A stretch of 45,965 bases of DNA. Source: Candidatus Aminicenantota bacterium (GTDB lineage: Bacteria > Acidobacteriota > Aminicenantia > JAMOAD01). The position numbers and the translations under genes are program-made. Below the pieces are notes generated by a model. That model was given only the letters and a program-made list of their open reading frames with translations, did not search any database and was not told the DNA's origin. Location: contig JAMOVU010000063.1 in assembly GCA_027067555.1 (NCBI GenBank), positions 1 to 45,965 on the forward strand, in the 5' to 3' direction. This document shows, piece by piece, positions 26,388 to 35,434 of the stretch (its first letter is position 1; the number at the start of each line of letters is the position of its first letter).

Positions 26388-26661
26388 TTATATTTTCTTC
26401 GCTTTTTTTATCATCCTCTTCTTCTGAAACATCAATTACATCCCCTGCTAACACAATATCTTTTTTTACATCATCAATATCCTGCGTAATGTCTCCTATT
26501 TCATCCTCTATTGTCTTTCTTACATCAGCCATCTCTTTTTTTATGGTCCTCGCTGTTTTAACAGCACTCTTAATAAGCTCAGGTAATTTTTCAGGGCCAA
26601 AAACAAGAAGGGCTATTATAAGGATTAATACTAATTCCGGAAAACCGAGATTACCTAACAT
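26350..26661 (-). CDS. tatA: Twin-arginine translocase subunit TatA/TatB
   Basis: 103 residues from the ATG at 26661. The family N-terminus LGNLGFPELVLILIIALLVF is followed by GPEKLPEL and an amphipathic helix, then an acidic tail of about 60 residues. An upstream in-frame ATG at 26700 would add 13 residues not found in TatA and lies inside the lipoprotein gene. No separate TatB is seen, so this may serve both roles, as in Gram-positive systems. Its long charged tail is somewhat TatB-like. No strong ribosome site; probably translated by coupling. Confidence 0.92.
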   Translation of the reverse strand: MLGNLGFPELVLILIIALLVFGPEKLPELIKSAVKTARTIKKEMADVRKTIEDEIGDITQDIDDVKKDIVLAGDVIDVSEEEDDKKSEENINGENGKQTEEKT

Positions 26662-27025
26662 CAGAAGAAAACACCACTTGAATGGAGACCTCTCCTGCAC
26701 CGGGCATTGTAGCCGTCACATTAGCAGTCCCCGCTTCTCCAGTACTGTATAGCTTTACTGAAACCTTACCATTTTTTGTTTTTGCTTCCTCCACAATTGA
26801 GCCAAGATCAGAATAAAAATAAACTGTAATACCATCTCTGATAGGTCTCCCGCTCTTTTCAAATGCGGTTACGGTTATAATAGAATAATCATTATCATAA
26901 TATATAACACTTGGCTTCGCAGTGATTGAAAGAGTTGTTCCTTCGGGAGCAATCAAATAATCCTGAATACAGGAAACGGAAAACACAATCAAAAGAATTA
27001 GCACAAAAAGACTTATCTTTTTCAT
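26651..27025 (-). CDS. Probable lipoprotein with invasin-type Ig-like domain
   Basis: 124 residues. A hydrophobic signal ends in FSVSC, a loose lipobox with the lipidated Cys near residue 19. The rest is one bacterial Ig-like (Big_1 type) domain: ITVTAFEKSGRPIRDGITVYF, then GSIVEEAKTKNGKVSVKL and GTANVTATMPGAG, the usual strand order. It overlaps tatA and heads the operon lipoprotein-tatA-tatC-sirtuin. The mRNA appears leaderless: the -10 ends 5 nt before the ATG. Confidence 0.75.
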   Translation of the reverse strand: MKKISLFVLILLIVFSVSCIQDYLIAPEGTTLSITAKPSVIYYDNDYSIITVTAFEKSGRPIRDGITVYFYSDLGSIVEEAKTKNGKVSVKLYSTGEAGTANVTATMPGAGEVSIQVVFSSDVR

Positions 27026-27030
27026 ATCTT

Positions 27031-27059
27031 AATATACTACTTTGAAGAGAAATATTCAA
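27031..27059 (-). promoter_or_regulatory. Promoter of the lipoprotein-tatA-tatC-sirtuin operon, leaderless layout
   Basis: On minus TTGAAT (27054-27059), 17 bp, TATATT (27031-27036), then AAGAT and the ATG at 27025. The 17-bp spacer, TATATT box and 5-nt gap repeat those of guaA and the glycosidase gene. Confidence 0.7.
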
Positions 27060-27078
27060 CATTAATTTCCATTAAAAT

Positions 27079-27107
27079 TTGCCTTTTATTTAAGAAGGGT
27101 GTAGACT
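27079..27107 (+). promoter_or_regulatory. Possible promoter of the Pro-rich protein gene
   Basis: TTGCCT (27079-27084), 17 bp, TAGACT (27102-27107), then a strong AAGGAGG ahead of the ATG at 27125. It diverges from the Tat-operon promoter. Confidence 0.4.
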
Positions 27108-27124
27108 AATAAAAGGAGGTTACA

Positions 27125-27637
27125 ATGAAAAACCTTTTTATTATCACTTTAATATTTTCTTTTATTATCCTATCATCAAATTCCCTATTTTCAAAAAATG
27201 AAATCAAGAATTTCTCAAATGAGCCTCTTTATCAAAAAGCTGAAATTAAGTTGGGGCAAGTTAACCAACCGTCAGTTAACCCACCGGCTGGTCAAGTTGC
27301 TCCAGCTTTGAAAGAGCCTGCTCCCTTACCACCTCAAAATCAAACACCTCCTCCCCCAAGAAACCAGGTGCCTCCTCCGGCAGGACAAACTCCACCACAA
27401 CCGCAGGCTATTGGGCAGACCCTTCCTCCACCTCCTCCACCAGCTCCAGTGCCTTTTTTAGGCCCCACTTTAAATTTTATTATTATGTTATTGATTCTCG
27501 CTGGTATAATATACCTCATCTTTTTAATATCAAAGAAAACTAACAAACCCGAACAAAAAGAAGAGAGTGAGTTAAAAGAAATTTTAAAAAGACTTGAGAA
27601 AATGGAGGAGGAAATAAAGAGGATAAAAAAAGAGTGA
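27125..27637 (+). CDS. Exported Pro-rich protein with C-terminal membrane helix and coiled coil
   Basis: 170 residues. A signal peptide (about 1-23) is followed by a Pro/Gln-rich stretch (about 45-110, repeated PPP and PAGQ/NQ units), one membrane helix (about 113-137, FIIMLLILAGIIYLIFLI) and a charged coiled coil to the end. This predicts a periplasmic Pro-rich arm, a membrane anchor and a cytoplasmic coiled coil, an arrangement seen in envelope-spanning linkers. No family recognised. G+C rises locally because of the proline codons. Confidence 0.6.
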   Translation: MKNLFIITLIFSFIILSSNSLFSKNEIKNFSNEPLYQKAEIKLGQVNQPSVNPPAGQVAPALKEPAPLPPQNQTPPPPRNQVPPPAGQTPPQPQAIGQTLPPPPPPAPVPFLGPTLNFIIMLLILAGIIYLIFLISKKTNKPEQKEESELKEILKRLEKMEEEIKRIKKE

Positions 27638-27702
27638 TTTTTAGCCAATAAAAATTCAATTTTAATTTACAAAGGTAAGTATATATTATAAAATCTTACA
27701 AA

Positions 27703-28809
27703 ATGAGAGAAAAATTTAAAGTTTTGTTAAAAGATAATACTATTTTTTTACCTTTTATCCTCTTGTTACTTGTTCTTTTTTTTGTTTTTCCAGAGAAAAT
27801 TATGGAAACTCACAAATTTGTTGACTGGCGAACCATAATCACCCTTTTAGGATTACTTATTATAACCACAGGTATAAAAGAGAGTGCTTTTTTGAGAAAA
27901 ATCTCAAGAATAACTTTAAGAAAGGTGAAAAATGAAAGAATTTTAGCTTTTTACCTAATAGCTCTTTCAGCGGTTTTTTCAATGGTTCTTACAAATGACA
28001 TAGCCCTATTTATCATAGTTCCATTGACAATAAGCATGCAGGAGAGCCTTGACAATGATTTAAAAAAAATCGTTATTTTTGAAGCTATTGCAGTAAATGT
28101 AGGCTCTGCATTAACTCCGATAGGAAATCCACAAAATCTTTTTTTGTGGCACAAATGGAATAATTCCTTTGTAAACTTTGTTGTAAATATGTTTCCGCTT
28201 TTTTTAACAATGGTGGTAATACTTTTGGTTTTTGCCTTGACTGTTTTCAAGAACAAGACTCTCCTATTCAAAGAGAAAACCGAAAATATTAAAACAGATA
28301 ATAGACTATTTTTAATCTCAATTTTTCTCTTACCGCTTTTTATAGCTGCAATTGAACTTGATTTTTATGTGTCTGTTCCTATTGTTTTTCTTCTGTATTT
28401 ACTGCTTTTTAAGAAGGTTATTTTAAAGGTGGATTATCCTTTGATTATTCTATTCATTATAATGTTTATTGATTTTCATCTGATAAGTGAACTCGGATTT
28501 GTTTCTTCTTTTATTGAAAAATTAAATATGAACTCATCCTCAACTGTGTTTTTCACATCTCTTTTTTCATCACAAATTATGAGCAATGTGCCAGCAAGCA
28601 TATTTGTCTCAAAATTCTCAGCAAACTGGAAGGCCATTGCTTATGGGGTATCAGTCGGAGGAAATGGTTTAATTTTTGCATCTCTTGCAAATATCATTGC
28701 CATAAGATTTCTCAAGGGAGAAAAAGTCCTATCATCTTACCATAAATACTCAATTATATATCTTCTATTATCAACGATCGCTGTATATTTTCTGTTTTAC
28801 CTACCTTAA
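27703..28809 (+). CDS. ArsB/NhaD-type ion transporter (IT superfamily)
   Basis: 368 residues, about ten membrane helices. Family marks are SMVLTNDIALFIIVPLTI and GSALTPIGNPQNLFLW in the first half and SSQIMSNVPASIFVS in the second, the two pseudo-repeated Asn-containing loops of ArsB, NhaD and related anion or Na+/H+ carriers. It is shorter than the usual 410-430 residues, with a compact linker between halves. Substrate unknown. No Shine-Dalgarno sequence precedes the ATG; AT-rich -10-like boxes (TATTAT at 27684, TATAAA at 27687) suggest a leader of a few bases only. Confidence 0.82.
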   Translation: MREKFKVLLKDNTIFLPFILLLLVLFFVFPEKIMETHKFVDWRTIITLLGLLIITTGIKESAFLRKISRITLRKVKNERILAFYLIALSAVFSMVLTNDIALFIIVPLTISMQESLDNDLKKIVIFEAIAVNVGSALTPIGNPQNLFLWHKWNNSFVNFVVNMFPLFLTMVVILLVFALTVFKNKTLLFKEKTENIKTDNRLFLISIFLLPLFIAAIELDFYVSVPIVFLLYLLLFKKVILKVDYPLIILFIIMFIDFHLISELGFVSSFIEKLNMNSSSTVFFTSLFSSQIMSNVPASIFVSKFSANWKAIAYGVSVGGNGLIFASLANIIAIRFLKGEKVLSSYHKYSIIYLLLSTIAVYFLFYLP

Positions 28810-28883
28810 AAAAAGTCTAAACTACCAATATAAAAACATACTTTTTTTATTAATTTTAATTCTAAAATACCTAAAAAATTAGA

Positions 28884-28912
28884 TTGATTAAAAAGCTTAT
28901 ATCAATTATAAT
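28884..28912 (+). promoter_or_regulatory. Sigma-70 promoter of the MBL-fold gene
   Basis: TTGATT (28884-28889), 17 bp, perfect TATAAT (28907-28912). The mRNA has a leader of about 26 nt with AGGAG before the ATG at 28945. Confidence 0.75.
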
Positions 28913-28944
28913 AGTGTATAAATTTTTGTATTTAGGAGTTTCAA

Positions 28945-30054
28945 ATGACATCAGCGAAAATTTCTGAAATAGGGAAAGATTTTTTTCTTGTAAGATCAAA
29001 GGAAAAAGAGCTTCACAGAAATATTTATTTTAAAAGATTTTCAAACAATGGACAAACAGTTAATATGATTTTTGACCCGGGAACAAAACTTGATGGGGAC
29101 ACTGTGATGGATGCTGCGAAAAGACTTTTCGGCGGTATTCAAAACATAGATATTATCTTTTTAAGCCATCAGGATCCCGATGTATCATCTCTCACACCAT
29201 TTTTATTAGCAGGCTCAAAAAAATCCATTTTATTAACCTCAATAGATACTTTTAGATTGGTCAGTATGTATGGTATTCCGGAAAAAAGAGTTGTCCTGAT
29301 TGAAAACTTTAATTCGGAAGTTCTCACAATAAAAAAGACAGGGCATAGGATAAGATTCGTCCCTGCATACTATTGTCACTTCAGAGGAGCTATGATGCTC
29401 TTTGATTATGAAACCAAAATACTTTTTTCGGGAGATTTTGCTGCCGGGGTAAATACAAAAAAGAGTGATGAAGGAATATTTGCCACCGAAGAATCATGGG
29501 AAGGTATAAAGATTTTCCACACGATTTATATGCCAAGCAATCTTGCGGTAAGAGAAACTGTTGACAGAATAGGGCTTTTAAATCCTCTTCCGGAAATAAT
29601 AGCCCCTCAGCACGGGGATGTTATAAGGGGAGAGTTTACAATAGAATTCCTTACAAGGCTCAGTGAGCTTGAGGTGGGAATAGATTATATTAAGAGCACA
29701 GAGCCTCAGAAGGATTTACTTCTGGATTCCCTCTCTGATTTTATAAACAGACTAAAAACAGCTTATCCGGAAGAGTGGGAAAAATTAAAAACAGAGCTTA
29801 AAAAACCGGGCCAGTTTACAACTGTTTTTAAGCTTGAAAGAGATACTATAACAGATATAAAAGTAGATTATCTTGATGCGCTAAGGCATTTAATAGAAGT
29901 GGTGGAGAGAGTTAATGATCCCTCCACAGTGAACCAGATAAAAACATTCTTAAATTTTGAACTTGAAAATCATAATGTTATGCTTCCTGTTTCAATCCAG
30001 AATAAACTCAAAACAGAGGGAGAGGAAGAAAAAGTTGAGAACATAATGTTCTAA
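28945..30054 (+). CDS. MBL-fold protein of the diiron oxygen-binding (ODP) type
   Basis: 369 residues. Metal ligands fit the beta-lactamase-like domain of flavodiiron proteins: H75-x-D77-x-D79 (SHQDPDVSS), H145, D164 (FSGDF) and H223 (APQHGD). Flavodiiron enzymes usually have HxExD; Asp replaces Glu here. There is no flavodoxin domain. Residues 240-369 form a helical extension of unknown role ending in a charged tail. Such stand-alone ODP proteins act as oxygen or redox sensors in chemotaxis and signalling, so sensing is as likely as oxygen reduction. Confidence 0.82.
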   Translation: MTSAKISEIGKDFFLVRSKEKELHRNIYFKRFSNNGQTVNMIFDPGTKLDGDTVMDAAKRLFGGIQNIDIIFLSHQDPDVSSLTPFLLAGSKKSILLTSIDTFRLVSMYGIPEKRVVLIENFNSEVLTIKKTGHRIRFVPAYYCHFRGAMMLFDYETKILFSGDFAAGVNTKKSDEGIFATEESWEGIKIFHTIYMPSNLAVRETVDRIGLLNPLPEIIAPQHGDVIRGEFTIEFLTRLSELEVGIDYIKSTEPQKDLLLDSLSDFINRLKTAYPEEWEKLKTELKKPGQFTTVFKLERDTITDIKVDYLDALRHLIEVVERVNDPSTVNQIKTFLNFELENHNVMLPVSIQNKLKTEGEEEKVENIMF

Positions 30055-30089
30055 TTAATATAATTTTTTATTTCCTTTTTTAATGAAAA

Positions 30090-32516
30090 TTATTTGAAAA
30101 TCAAAAGCTCAAGCCAATCAGCATGGTCATAATCTTTGCCATCACCCGAATCGGAAACTTCAAGGGTTAAAACCTTTACACCTTTAATTTCCACATCCGC
30201 CTTTTTTAGAACACCGGCCTTAACCAATCCGCTCTCCCAGAGAAGTTTATCATCCCCGTAAATTTTAAAAATAACAGAGCCCTTTCCCTTTGTCTCATCA
30301 TCTATTCCCACCTTTACTTTCAGATTATTAAAAAGACCACCTAAATGATACTTGATTATTGAAGGAGCATGGGTTCCTATTCCTTTTTCAAACTCCTTTC
30401 CTCCAACTTTCAGAGTATTGCCATCAATTGATCGGTTGAGCTTTGAGTAATTCCAGCCGGAAGTTGAATAAAAGGGTTTAAAATCAGAAAGATAAACTTT
30501 TTTACCGAAAAGTTCGGAAGGATCTAACTTATAAACAAAAGGCTTTTCGCTCTCCCTTCCATCATACCAGACACTTTTTATCTCAATCTTATGAATTTTT
30601 GAAAGCTCATTCAATTTTATCTTTGCCTCCCCCAAAGGAGTATATCCTATAAGTTTTCCATCAAGATAAACATTATAGCCGGCTGTAAGATAATAGTGCG
30701 GATACCACTTTAAAACAAATTCATTCATGGAGACAGGTTTTGCATTGTAAATCTTATAAGGTTTTCTTACAGGATAGGAATAGCACTCTGTCTTTTCAAA
30801 ATCAAAAGCCCACTCATACTCTCCACTTCTCTCAGGTAAAAGTTTAAGCTCTGACCAAATGCCGTGATTTATAAGCTTATACTTTACCCTTGTTTTAACA
30901 TCCTTGAGTTTATAACAAACCCCATGGGGATTTGCAAAAGAGAGAGTATAATTATCTCCCTTTATCACATAACTTTTCCCCTTTATGTAATCTTTTCCGT
31001 ACTCAATTGACTTTAAATCAGTCCAGCCCTGCGTTATATGCCTTGAAGTTGAGACAAGTACCGGAGTGTTCTTTTCCTCAACAATTGTAATAACCCTTAC
31101 TCCATGCGGTACGACATCAACATAATATCCACCTTTCCACGAACCTAAATACTCATGATTCCAGAAATCAAAAATATTATAATTTTCATCTGATTTTAAG
31201 CCGAGCTCATTAAAAACAATAAACTCACCATCTCTTTTCTCACCTAAATTAAAAACAGCCACTATATCATAATTTCTTCCGAGATGAGAAACTTTAAGAT
31301 CCCAGATATTCTCATGTGTCTTGACAGGGAAAAGATCCATAGGTTTAATATTTACCGCAGGATAAATCTTTTTAAGCAAATTAACTCTTTCTTCAGGAAG
31401 TTCGTACATCATATCGGATTCCATAAGAGCCTGCCCTGTGAGTCCCTGTAAAGTGGCCCATGCCTGAGCTATTTCAAATTTCATTGGAGGCCTTACCAAG
31501 ATGACATCGGGGTCAGCATACCAGAGGATATTATGCAAAAAGTACCATTTCATAGTGGCATCGAATGCCTCCATAAACCCGCTCCAGCCAAGCCAGACAT
31601 CTCCCGCTGTTCTTGAGCCATTCATTATACCGGCGCCCTCTATGGGAATACCCCAACATCCCAGAAGATAACTATTTTCTCCTATTGCTTCCCTTATTGC
31701 CATCAGGGTTTCCCTGTACTTTTCCTCACCTTTTTTATCGCTCTTTAAAAGTCTCTTATATTCCCTTACAACTATCGGCTGACCATCTATTTTAAAATAT
31801 TCGTATCCCCATTTTCTTAAAATTCTGAAAAGATTTTTAAGATACCTTTTTCCGTATTTGTTGGGTTTTACGAGATAGGTGCCTTCCCAGGTACTTGAAA
31901 GGCTCTTTCCCTTTGAATCAAGGAAGAATGCTTTTTTATTTTTTTTCACAATTTCATAATTGCTCTCTCCGTGGGGTGCAAGCCAGAGCCCCGGTTTTAA
32001 TCCCAAACGTTTAATCTCTTTTGCAATCCCATCCATCCCCGGTTTTAAAAATCTTGAATTAATTGTAAACCAGTCTCTGTTTTCTCCCAGACCATGACCT
32101 GTTCCCTGCCATCCATCGTCTATTTGAATATATTTTGCTCCGTATTCTTTCAGGTTTTCTGCCATCCATCTTGCATTTTTCAAAATCTCATCAGCATTTA
32201 TCTCCTGATAATAAAAATACCATGAGCACCAGCCCGAAGGAGGCTCTTTAAAGATAGATTTATCTATTGGTTTAAAATATTTAACTCCGAGATTTTTTTT
32301 ATAATAATTTTCAATTTTTTCCCCGTCTTTCAACACCAAAAGATCCCTTGAAGGATAATATAATCCTTCAGCAACAGAGGTTTTTACATTGCCGAGAGTC
32401 ATAAACAGTATGGAACTTTCCTTTGCCGAGACTCTGCAAGGAATGCCCTCTTCAGCTGAATAAACAAAGGAAAACATAAAAAAAACAATAAGACTAAATA
32501 AAATAATTTTTTTCAT
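30090..32516 (-). CDS. Secreted alpha-galactosidase-like GH36/GH27 glycosidase with NPCBM domain
   Basis: 808 residues with signal peptide (about 1-20). The (beta/alpha)8 barrel has GWCSWYFYY, YIQIDDGWQG, the nucleophile Asp in YFKIDGQP and the acid/base Asp in RTAGDVWLG, as in clan GH-D. A beta domain follows, then an Ig-like part with NVYLDGKLIGYTPLG, and a C-terminal NPCBM carbohydrate-binding domain (about 675-808, GGKEFEKGIGTHAPS). It should release alpha-linked galactose or a related sugar outside the cytoplasm. It overlaps lnt by 4 nt, an odd place for a glycosidase. Confidence 0.87.
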   Translation of the reverse strand: MKKIILFSLIVFFMFSFVYSAEEGIPCRVSAKESSILFMTLGNVKTSVAEGLYYPSRDLLVLKDGEKIENYYKKNLGVKYFKPIDKSIFKEPPSGWCSWYFYYQEINADEILKNARWMAENLKEYGAKYIQIDDGWQGTGHGLGENRDWFTINSRFLKPGMDGIAKEIKRLGLKPGLWLAPHGESNYEIVKKNKKAFFLDSKGKSLSSTWEGTYLVKPNKYGKRYLKNLFRILRKWGYEYFKIDGQPIVVREYKRLLKSDKKGEEKYRETLMAIREAIGENSYLLGCWGIPIEGAGIMNGSRTAGDVWLGWSGFMEAFDATMKWYFLHNILWYADPDVILVRPPMKFEIAQAWATLQGLTGQALMESDMMYELPEERVNLLKKIYPAVNIKPMDLFPVKTHENIWDLKVSHLGRNYDIVAVFNLGEKRDGEFIVFNELGLKSDENYNIFDFWNHEYLGSWKGGYYVDVVPHGVRVITIVEEKNTPVLVSTSRHITQGWTDLKSIEYGKDYIKGKSYVIKGDNYTLSFANPHGVCYKLKDVKTRVKYKLINHGIWSELKLLPERSGEYEWAFDFEKTECYSYPVRKPYKIYNAKPVSMNEFVLKWYPHYYLTAGYNVYLDGKLIGYTPLGEAKIKLNELSKIHKIEIKSVWYDGRESEKPFVYKLDPSELFGKKVYLSDFKPFYSTSGWNYSKLNRSIDGNTLKVGGKEFEKGIGTHAPSIIKYHLGGLFNNLKVKVGIDDETKGKGSVIFKIYGDDKLLWESGLVKAGVLKKADVEIKGVKVLTLEVSDSGDGKDYDHADWLELLIFK

Positions 32517-33961
32517 CTCTTACCCTCTCTTTTATTTTTTAAATATAAAAAAACATAAAGTAAAAAGCCGAAAAGAATCAGGTATCTTAAAAAATAATAA
32601 ATTGAATAAAAAACAGAAAAGCTCTTTTCCTTTACATATATCTTTGACATTATAAGCCCTTCTTTTCCGTAACCCAATTTTTTCAAAATTTTTCCATCGT
32701 ATTCAAAGACTCCGCTTATACCGGATGTTGCAGCCCTTAAAACAGGAACAGACATTTCCATAGCTCTTATCCTGGAAAGGTAAAAATGCTGAACAGGGCC
32801 CGAAGTATTTCCAAACCATGAGTCATTGGTTATAGTGACTAAAAGATTCACTCCCTTATCATAAAATTTTTTGATTAATGATGGAAAGACCATTTCATAG
32901 CAAATAGGGATACCTATTTTTAAGCCATCAATATCAAAGACTTTTACATTTTTTCCCTTCGTAAATTCTCCCTCTACATTAGCAATCTTATTAGCAAAAA
33001 AGAATATTTTTTTATATGGTATGTATTCACCAAAGGGAGTTAAGTGGACCTTATGGTAATAATCCATCTTACCTTTATAAAATATAAAAGCAGTATTATA
33101 ATAATTTCCCGATTCAAGATCATTGGCTCCTAAAATAAGAATAATATCATTAATCTTCGTAAATTCTTTTAATTTATTGGTAAGGGAACTCTGGTACTTC
33201 GGATAGTAAGGAAAACAAAATTCAGGCCATGCAATAACTTTAGCACCTTCTCTTACTGCTTTTCGTGTATATCTCATATACTTTTCAAATTCACTTAAAA
33301 CTCTCTCTCCTGTCCAGACAGTATTCATCTTCTCATTTCCCTGAACAGCTGCAACCTTTATCTCTTTGCCCTTTTTTACTTTTATGAAATATCCGGGAAT
33401 ATTTAACACTATGATGAGAAAAATCGTTATCAAAGAAGCATTCCTGTTTTTGCTCTTTATGGTTTTATAAATAATGATATTTGAAAATAGTACAAAAAGA
33501 CTTACCCCTCTAACTCCGAGAAAGTGAAAAAGATAATTTAAACCTGTATTTGAAGCTTGAGAATTGGCAAGAATACCCCACGGAAACCCGGTTAAAAAAT
33601 GTTCTAAAATTATTTCAAAAGAGAGATAAAAAAAGGGAAAAAGAAAAATCAATTTATTTTTAAAGAAATACAAAGGTATTGAAAGGTAGAGAGAAAGATA
33701 GCTAAACAAAAGAATTAATGATAATACTGCAAAATACCAAGGCATTCCTCCGTATCCTGTAAGTACAGGAAAAAGCCAGTATAAAAGCAAAAAGTTAAAA
33801 ATAAAACCGGATAAAAAAAGCTTTAAAAAACTTTTTTCTTTCTCAAAACTAAAAAATAGTGGTATAAAAGCTATGAAAGCTAAAGGATATAAATTAAATG
33901 GGGGAAACGCAAAAAATAAAAAAAGGGGAGTTAGTAAGTAAGGGAGGTATCTTTTAATCAT
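32513..33961 (-). CDS. lnt: Apolipoprotein N-acyltransferase
   Basis: 482 residues. About seven N-terminal membrane helices are followed by a periplasmic nitrilase-type domain and a final helix. The triad is visible as Glu in IAWPEFCFPYY, Lys in YHKVHLTPFGEYIP and Cys in IGIPICYEMVFP. It adds the third acyl chain to lipoproteins in the inner membrane, which implies an outer membrane. It overlaps trmI by 8 nt and the GH36 gene by 4 nt. Confidence 0.96.
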   Translation of the reverse strand: MIKRYLPYLLTPLFLFFAFPPFNLYPLAFIAFIPLFFSFEKEKSFLKLFLSGFIFNFLLLYWLFPVLTGYGGMPWYFAVLSLILLFSYLSLYLSIPLYFFKNKLIFLFPFFYLSFEIILEHFLTGFPWGILANSQASNTGLNYLFHFLGVRGVSLFVLFSNIIIYKTIKSKNRNASLITIFLIIVLNIPGYFIKVKKGKEIKVAAVQGNEKMNTVWTGERVLSEFEKYMRYTRKAVREGAKVIAWPEFCFPYYPKYQSSLTNKLKEFTKINDIILILGANDLESGNYYNTAFIFYKGKMDYYHKVHLTPFGEYIPYKKIFFFANKIANVEGEFTKGKNVKVFDIDGLKIGIPICYEMVFPSLIKKFYDKGVNLLVTITNDSWFGNTSGPVQHFYLSRIRAMEMSVPVLRAATSGISGVFEYDGKILKKLGYGKEGLIMSKIYVKEKSFSVFYSIYYFLRYLILFGFLLYVFLYLKNKREGKR

Positions 33962-34715
33962 TAAGATTTCTGGCTATTGTAAGAAACCCCGTATGAGATA
34001 TCATTCTTTCGGAAGGCCTTACTCCGTACTCTCTTACAAGAATTTCCCTCTCAAAAAGCTCAACCGTTCGTTCAACAAAAAAACCTGTTTCAATAAGTTT
34101 AAAATGGGTTTTTTTTACCTGTTCAAAATTGGGAGATAGTGAAACCCAGAAGTATCCGGGAATAATAACCTTTTTCGCATGCTCTACAATTTCCCAAGGC
34201 TCAGGCACATCAACAAATAAAGCTTCAAAAGTATAATCTCCGAAGCCTTCGTCTGCAACATCTTTTAAGATAAATTCCACGATCTTCTCAAGTCCGTATT
34301 TTTTTATATTTTTTATTGCATACTTTTGATGCTCTTCTCTTCTTTCAAAAGAGTAAACCTTGCCGGATTCTCCGACAGTAATAGCCAAAGCAGTTGTTAA
34401 AGCACCTGAACCACTTCCAACCTCAGCAACAATGCTCCCGCTTCCTATTCCTGTTGACATAAACATATAGCCTATATCCTTTGGATACAAAATGGTGGTT
34501 TTCCTCTGGACTTTTTTTATAAGATCAAAATTCGAAGGTTTTAGCACATAAAATTTTGCCCCCTTGTTTGAGAGAAGAGTATCCCCATATGTTAATCCTT
34601 TTTCAAAAATAAGGTTTCCTAAATTAGTGCTAAAACTTGAACCATCCTTGAAAGTTAAAAGATAAGTATCCCCCCTTTCACTATAAAGGAGAAAAAGGTT
34701 TCCGTCTTTTAGCAT
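33954..34715 (-). CDS. trmI: tRNA (adenine-58-N1)-methyltransferase
   Basis: 253 residues, the usual length for bacterial TrmI. A small N-terminal beta domain is followed by the Rossmann methyltransferase with SAM site VAEVGSGSGALTTAL, EALFVDVPEPWEIV (catalytic Asp region) and PNFEQVKKTHFKL. It makes m1A58 in the T loop of tRNA, a mark linked to thermal stability of tRNA. Its start overlaps the pdxJ stop by one base. Confidence 0.93.
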   Translation of the reverse strand: MLKDGNLFLLYSERGDTYLLTFKDGSSFSTNLGNLIFEKGLTYGDTLLSNKGAKFYVLKPSNFDLIKKVQRKTTILYPKDIGYMFMSTGIGSGSIVAEVGSGSGALTTALAITVGESGKVYSFERREEHQKYAIKNIKKYGLEKIVEFILKDVADEGFGDYTFEALFVDVPEPWEIVEHAKKVIIPGYFWVSLSPNFEQVKKTHFKLIETGFFVERTVELFEREILVREYGVRPSERMISHTGFLTIARNLND

Positions 34716-35434
34716 TATAAATTAAAATTCAGAAGAGATTTCATCTCTCTTACGGCTCTTTCAAGTCCCACAAAAGCAGCTCTGCTGATTATTGAATGCC
34801 CTATGTTCACTTCTTCAACCTCTTTTAGGTTTCTGAAAAGTTGAATATTTCTGTAATTTAATCCGTGTCCTGCAAGAACCTCCATTCCCAATTTTTTTGA
34901 ATATTTTACAATTTCCTGAAGTTTCCCATACTCTTTTTTTTCACATTCCCTATCCTTACACTCTGAATATCTTGTAGTATTAAGCTCAATAGTTTTTACC
35001 CCTATTTTATGAGCGGCTCTTATTTGTTCTTTATCAGGATCTATAAAAATACTGACCTTAATTCCAGAAACTTCGAGTTCTCTAATGTAATCTGGAAGAA
35101 CATTCTGGTTTAAGATTACATCAAGCCCCCCTTCGGTTGTAACTTCATCCTTTTTTTCGGGTACAAGAGTCACCTGATGGGGAAGAATGGTAAGCATTAT
35201 TGCTTTCATTTCAGAAGTGGCTGCCATTTCAACATTAAGGGGAACTTTAATAGTAGCTTTTAAAAGTTCAACATCTCTTTCTTTAATATGACGCCTATCA
35301 CCTCTTAAATGAACGGTTATCCCATCGGCTCCCCCAAGTTCGGCAAGAACAGCAGCTTGTACAGGATCCGGTTCACTTCCTTTTCTTGCTTCTCTCAGTG
35401 TTGCAATATGATCAATATTTACTCCAAGCCTCAT
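34715..35434 (-). CDS. pdxJ: Pyridoxine 5'-phosphate synthase
   Basis: 239 residues with the full PdxJ pattern: MRLGVNIDHIATLREARKG, GITVHLRGDRRHI, LNVEMAAT, HQVTLVPEKKDEVTTEGGLD and the C-terminal LNYRN...EEVNIGHSIISRA. It condenses 3-amino-2-oxopropyl phosphate with deoxyxylulose 5-phosphate to make vitamin B6. It overlaps glmM by 4 nt. Following glmM is a common order in Acidobacteriota and the former Deltaproteobacteria. Confidence 0.97.
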   Translation of the reverse strand: MRLGVNIDHIATLREARKGSEPDPVQAAVLAELGGADGITVHLRGDRRHIKERDVELLKATIKVPLNVEMAATSEMKAIMLTILPHQVTLVPEKKDEVTTEGGLDVILNQNVLPDYIRELEVSGIKVSIFIDPDKEQIRAAHKIGVKTIELNTTRYSECKDRECEKKEYGKLQEIVKYSKKLGMEVLAGHGLNYRNIQLFRNLKEVEEVNIGHSIISRAAFVGLERAVREMKSLLNFNL

